From Bacteroidales bacterium (GTDB lineage Bacteria; Bacteroidota; Bacteroidia; Bacteroidales; UBA12077), in NCBI GenBank assembly GCA_030643125.1, contig DAOWML010000062.1, forward strand, positions 1 to 9,362: DNA of 9,362 nucleotides, in the 5' to 3' direction. Under the pieces are notes generated by a model that was not told where the DNA came from, did no database searches, and was given only the letters and a program-made list of their open reading frames with translations. Of this stretch, positions 6,319 through 9,362 are shown one piece after another. Within the stretch, counting starts at the first letter, position 1. The number at the start of each line of letters is the position of its first letter. The translations under genes and the position numbers were made by a program.

Positions 6319-6620
6319 ATGCTTATTTTTAAATTGTTTTTTAATTATTCAACTAATATAATAAATCTTATTAAAAGCTTTTTAATAATCCATATATATT
6401 ATCCGTTAGATTTATACTGATATTTTGTTCATAACAAAAAAGCATAAGTATCATGAATTGTGCCATAATTACTTGTAATTATCAAAGAATACTATGAATT
6501 TGTCAAAAAATTTGTATATTTAAAATATGCAAAGGAACATTATATAGTATATTTCAGTAAATTTACAAAAGTAATTTCATTAAGCATATATTTTTCTTTT
6601 AACTAAAAGCTTAAGTTTCT
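6319..6620. promoter_or_regulatory. Divergent promoter region with three dyads
   Basis: This 302-bp, very AT-rich region must hold promoters for the secreted-protein gene (-) and the hybrid kinase gene (+). Three inverted repeats are visible: TTATTAAAA-GCT-TTTTAATAA at 6368-6388, TTTTGTT-CAT-AACAAAA at 6423-6439 and ATAATTAC-TT-GTAATTAT at 6465-6482. On the plus strand TATATTTA (6515-6522) and TATATTTC (6548-6555) each miss the TAnnTTTG box by one base, but neither has a well-placed TTTG partner. I cannot fix a start site. AT richness makes some dyads expected by chance. Confidence 0.4.
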
Positions 6621-8366
6621 ATGAATTTTATCGATAAAATAATAAAACTTTGTACAATAAGTACCGACAAAATAGATTCAAGCAGTGAGTATTTTCATAA
6701 AGCTACTATCTTTAACTTTTATAGTTTTATTGCTCTTATTTTATTATTGGTATTTGGTATAATTAATATACTTGGAAATAGCACAATTCTGTTTATTGGT
6801 TTAACAATTTCGTTTGTTCTTACTACAATTAATCTACTGATATTCCGATCTAAAGGGAATTATCTATTTTCATCCAATGTCTTCTCTGTATTATTAATAT
6901 TATTTTCTGTATGGCTATTATATGCTGAAATAATAAGTAATCAGGGAATATTAATTTATTCCATATATCCCTTAATAGCTATTTTTCTTTTAGGTAAAAA
7001 ACGCGGGAATTTATCTTCGCTAATATTTTTTGTGTTTACCGGTATCGCTATATTATTACCAGTTGTGTTTGGCTTCTCATTTCAATTTTCGGTAATAAAT
7101 CAAGTACTATTCGTATTACTGTACTGTGGATCTTTTATTTTTATTAATATCTATGAAAATATCACAGAAATCAGGATGGCAGAATTAAATACAGAGATTC
7201 AGAAAGCAAAACATGAAACCCGTGCTAAAGAAGAATTTATTTCAAAAATTTCGCATCAAATAAGAACTCCATTAAATAACCTTGTAGTTGTAACAAACAT
7301 AGTTAATACCTTTGATTTAGACGACAAACAAAAGGATCTTATTGACACAATACAGGCTTCAACAAATAATCTTGTAAATGTTGTAAATAACATAGCGGAA
7401 ATTTCAAATGTAGATCTTTTGCAAAGCAAAAATTACAACCAGATTTTTAATCTTGAAGCAACTATTAAAAATACAATCAATTTATTTACAAATGAAGATT
7501 CAAACGATAATTATTTCCCTTTAAAAATATCTGAAGATATTACCTTTCAGCTTTTTGGTGATCCTGTGAAAATTAAACAGGTTTATTTAAATATGATTGA
7601 AAATATTCTGAAAAAATCTAAAAGTGGTAAAAAAACAATTGAACTTGATATTAAGAAGTTAAGTGAATCGAATGAAATTGTTGAAATACTATTTAGCATT
7701 TCAACAAACGACTTGGCACCTATTCCTGAAATAACAAAAATTCAAAATACAGAAAAATCCAAGAAAGGAAGAAATGCTGCTATAGTAAAATTATTGGAAT
7801 TTAATATTGTAAATCGAATAATTGAATCGTTAGGAGGTTCAATAGAATTTAATTTTACCCAGGATAAATTTGAATTTAAATTTATATTAAAATTCAAAAA
7901 AGGAGAATCATTCCTTGACAAGAGAATATTATCCAAAGAAAGTACTTTCCCAAAAATCGATACAGGAATTCAGGTTACACTTAAAGATGCCAGTGTGCTT
8001 TTAGTAGAGGATAACCTTATAAATCAAAAGATAGTGCTTTTAAGCCTGAAAAAATCTGTAAAAACAGTTGATGTAGCAAATAATGGTAAAGAAGCACTAG
8101 ATAAGTTCGGATCGGCAAAATACGATCTTATTTTAATGGATATTCAGATGCCAATAATGAATGGAATTGTTGCTACGAAAAAGATTCGAAGTATTGAAAA
8201 AAGCACAAACACACATACCCCAATAATAGCTATAACTGCAAATGCTTTGTTAGGAGACAAGGAAGAATGCCTTGCTGCCGGAATGGACGATTATATTAGT
8301 AAACCATTTCAGATTGAAACATTGGTTAATAAAATGAAACAACAACTAGCAGAGATTGACTCCTAA
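6621..8366 (+). CDS. Six-TM hybrid histidine-kinase-like protein with receiver domain
   Basis: A 581-residue inner-membrane signalling protein. About six hydrophobic segments (roughly 29-51, 54-75, 86-104, 110-125, 131-151, 157-178) form the membrane part, with no large outside sensor domain. A short helical linker (183-205) leads to a HisKA-like dimerisation region with His212 in ISHQIRTPLNN. The ATPase-like region (about 275-425) keeps an N-box-like LNMIENILKKS with Asn328 and a late ESLGGSIEF. It has no DxGxG G1 box and no GxGLGL G2 box; the matching places read STNDLAPIPE and KLLEFNIVNRI. The C-terminal receiver (about 456-575) is complete: Glu463/Asp464, phospho-acceptor Asp507 in LMDIQMP, Thr539 and Lys561 in SKPF. 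There is no DNA-binding output domain. It may be a poor kinase, a phosphatase or a phospho-relay partner; which one is not shown. It reads toward a SpoIIE phosphatase gene. Identity as a hybrid kinase family member is sure; catalytic state is inferred. Confidence 0.9.
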   Translation: MNFIDKIIKLCTISTDKIDSSSEYFHKATIFNFYSFIALILLLVFGIINILGNSTILFIGLTISFVLTTINLLIFRSKGNYLFSSNVFSVLLILFSVWLLYAEIISNQGILIYSIYPLIAIFLLGKKRGNLSSLIFFVFTGIAILLPVVFGFSFQFSVINQVLFVLLYCGSFIFINIYENITEIRMAELNTEIQKAKHETRAKEEFISKISHQIRTPLNNLVVVTNIVNTFDLDDKQKDLIDTIQASTNNLVNVVNNIAEISNVDLLQSKNYNQIFNLEATIKNTINLFTNEDSNDNYFPLKISEDITFQLFGDPVKIKQVYLNMIENILKKSKSGKKTIELDIKKLSESNEIVEILFSISTNDLAPIPEITKIQNTEKSKKGRNAAIVKLLEFNIVNRIIESLGGSIEFNFTQDKFEFKFILKFKKGESFLDKRILSKESTFPKIDTGIQVTLKDASVLLVEDNLINQKIVLLSLKKSVKTVDVANNGKEALDKFGSAKYDLILMDIQMPIMNGIVATKKIRSIEKSTNTHTPIIAITANALLGDKEECLAAGMDDYISKPFQIETLVNKMKQQLAEIDS

Positions 8367-8475
8367 ATCACTATAAAAGTTGGATAAAACTCTAAATGTA
8401 GTTACATGTAAAAATTGTGGTAATAAGTTCGAAGGTAATTACTAAAAAATATACATGATGTAGCATTTATTAAAC
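8367..8475. other. Convergent gap without a clear terminator
   Basis: The gap between the two convergent signalling genes contains only short AT dyads, such as ATGTA-GT-TACAT at 8396-8407, and no GC stem with a T run on either strand. Transcripts of the two genes may overlap, or Rho may end them. Confidence 0.4.
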
Positions 8476-9362
8476 TTATTCCAGCTCGGGTCTGAATCCA
8501 ACAATAAGCACATCATCAACTTGTTCGTGTTCACCTTTCCAGTCCTCAAAACTTCTATCAAAATAAGTAAGCTGTTGCTCAAGAGGTAATTTATGAATTG
8601 TAAGAAGTAAATGCCTGAATCGGCGATATTTATATTTTTTTCCATCAGACCCGCCAAACTGATCTGCATAACCATCGGAAAATATATAAAATATATCGTC
8701 TTTTTGAAGTTTAATTCGGGTTTTAGTAATTTCTTCGTTTTCACCCTCGTCTAATAAACCAACAGAAAATCGATCACCACGAATTTCTTCTATCTTATTA
8801 TCACGGATTAAATACAACGGACGAAAAGCACCGGAAAATTCAATCTCTGCTTTCTTTTTATCAATTACACAAAATGCAATATCCATTCCATCTCTTATCC
8901 TGACTTTCTCTGTTTTTTGTCCAAAAGTTGTAGCAACTCCATTATTTAAATTCCATAAAATCTTATCTGTTTCTTCAATCTTTTGAACCTCGGTAATATT
9001 TCTCAACAACTCAAATCCAATAATCGACATAAAAGCACCAGGAACACCATGTCCGGTACAGTCTACAACTGCAAGAAAAGTTTTATCTTTTCTTTCATTT
9101 ATCCAGTAAAAATCACCACTTACAATATCCTTGGGTTTATATAAAATGAAAGATTCGGGCAAAATATTTTTAAATTGCTTCATTGTAGGCATTAAGGCTT
9201 CCTGAATTCTTTTTGCATAAATAATACTATCAGTAATGTTTTTGTTTTTTATGGAAAGCTCCTCCTTTTGCCTGGCAACCTGCTTTGCTATAAGCTCTTT
9301 TTCTTTTAATTCCTGATTTGATCTTCTTAAACTTCTCGTTCGATACTGAAAAAACCAAACTA
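8476..9362 (-). CDS. SpoIIE/PP2C-type serine phosphatase, C-terminal part
   Basis: Partial gene: the frame has no stop between 9192 and the right edge, so the start lies outside the window. A methionine at 9192 is internal, because the 56 codons before it encode conserved family sequence. The visible 294 residues begin with VWFFQYRTRSLRR, the end of a probable membrane segment, followed by a Glu/Lys-rich coiled coil and then ITDSIIYAKRIQEALMP, the usual entry to this phosphatase type in Bacteroidota. The catalytic domain has the metal-binding aspartates in SGDFYW, VVDCTGHGVPGAFMS, FSDGYADQFGG and QVDDVLIVGF, so it is probably active. Family members remove phosphate from serine or threonine of partner proteins such as anti-anti-sigma factors. 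The upstream part is often a TPR or sensor region, which cannot be seen here. The gene is convergent with the hybrid kinase gene, 109 bp apart, and no strong terminator is visible between them. Confidence 0.9.
   Translation of the reverse strand, partial: VWFFQYRTRSLRRSNQELKEKELIAKQVARQKEELSIKNKNITDSIIYAKRIQEALMPTMKQFKNILPESFILYKPKDIVSGDFYWINERKDKTFLAVVDCTGHGVPGAFMSIIGFELLRNITEVQKIEETDKILWNLNNGVATTFGQKTEKVRIRDGMDIAFCVIDKKKAEIEFSGAFRPLYLIRDNKIEEIRGDRFSVGLLDEGENEEITKTRIKLQKDDIFYIFSDGYADQFGGSDGKKYKYRRFRHLLLTIHKLPLEQQLTYFDRSFEDWKGEHEQVDDVLIVGFRPELE

Noticed and set aside
8442..8744. 100-codon minus-strand frame in another phase of the phosphatase gene
   Set aside because: It overlaps the catalytic domain, whose metal-binding motifs are in the other frame.
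9190..9192. ATG at 9192 as the true start of the phosphatase gene
   Set aside because: The frame is open to the window edge, and the 56 upstream codons encode a coiled coil and the family motif YAKRIQEA, so this methionine is internal.
1..9362. CRISPR array, tRNA, rRNA, transposase, phage or toxin-antitoxin genes
   Set aside because: No regularly spaced repeats, RNA gene signatures or recognisable mobile or defence proteins were seen on either strand.

Overview
The window looks like chromosomal DNA from a member of the Bacteroidota, probably near the Marinilabiliales/Bacteroidales. It is strongly AT-rich. Secreted proteins end their signal peptides in an L-N-A-Q motif, Shine-Dalgarno sequences are poor or absent, and hisS has a TAnnTTTG-type -7 promoter box. 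The histidyl-tRNA synthetase carries the RGLNYYTG form of the histidine motif, and the signalling proteins are of types common in that phylum. The organism assignment is inferred from these traits, not from a database search.

Layout, left to right. Positions 1-192 hold a strong minus-strand terminator and a block that resembles the promoter region at 1772-1880. 193-1710 (-) encodes a secreted OmpA-family protein with two DUF4892-like segments before a peptidoglycan-binding domain. 1958-3463 (-) is histidine ammonia-lyase (hutH) with its own terminator. A 325-bp repeat-like spacer follows, then hisS (3789-5150, -) with a recognisable promoter. 5151-5460 is non-coding and carries a period-8 GGAA repeat and a perfect 15-bp hairpin that terminates the next gene. 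5461-6318 (-) is an uncharacterised secreted protein. 6319-6620 is a divergent promoter region with three dyads. 6621-8366 (+) is a six-TM hybrid histidine-kinase-like protein with a receiver domain. 8476-9362 (-) is the C-terminal part of a SpoIIE/PP2C-type phosphatase whose start lies beyond the right edge.

How the genes relate: hisS and hutH are adjacent and co-oriented and use the same amino acid in opposite ways (charging onto tRNA versus deamination to urocanate), but each has its own expression signals and no other hut gene is present. The two convergent genes at the right are both signalling proteins. The kinase-like one keeps its phospho-acceptor histidine and a complete receiver domain but has lost recognisable G1/G2 ATP-binding boxes, which makes it the most interesting protein here. 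I saw no CRISPR array, transposase, tRNA, rRNA, phage gene or defence island. I do not think the window contains a wholly new multi-gene system. The best leads are the degenerate hybrid kinase, the duplicated terminator-promoter unit (which predicts a paralogue just outside the left edge) and several repeat-like intergenic structures.
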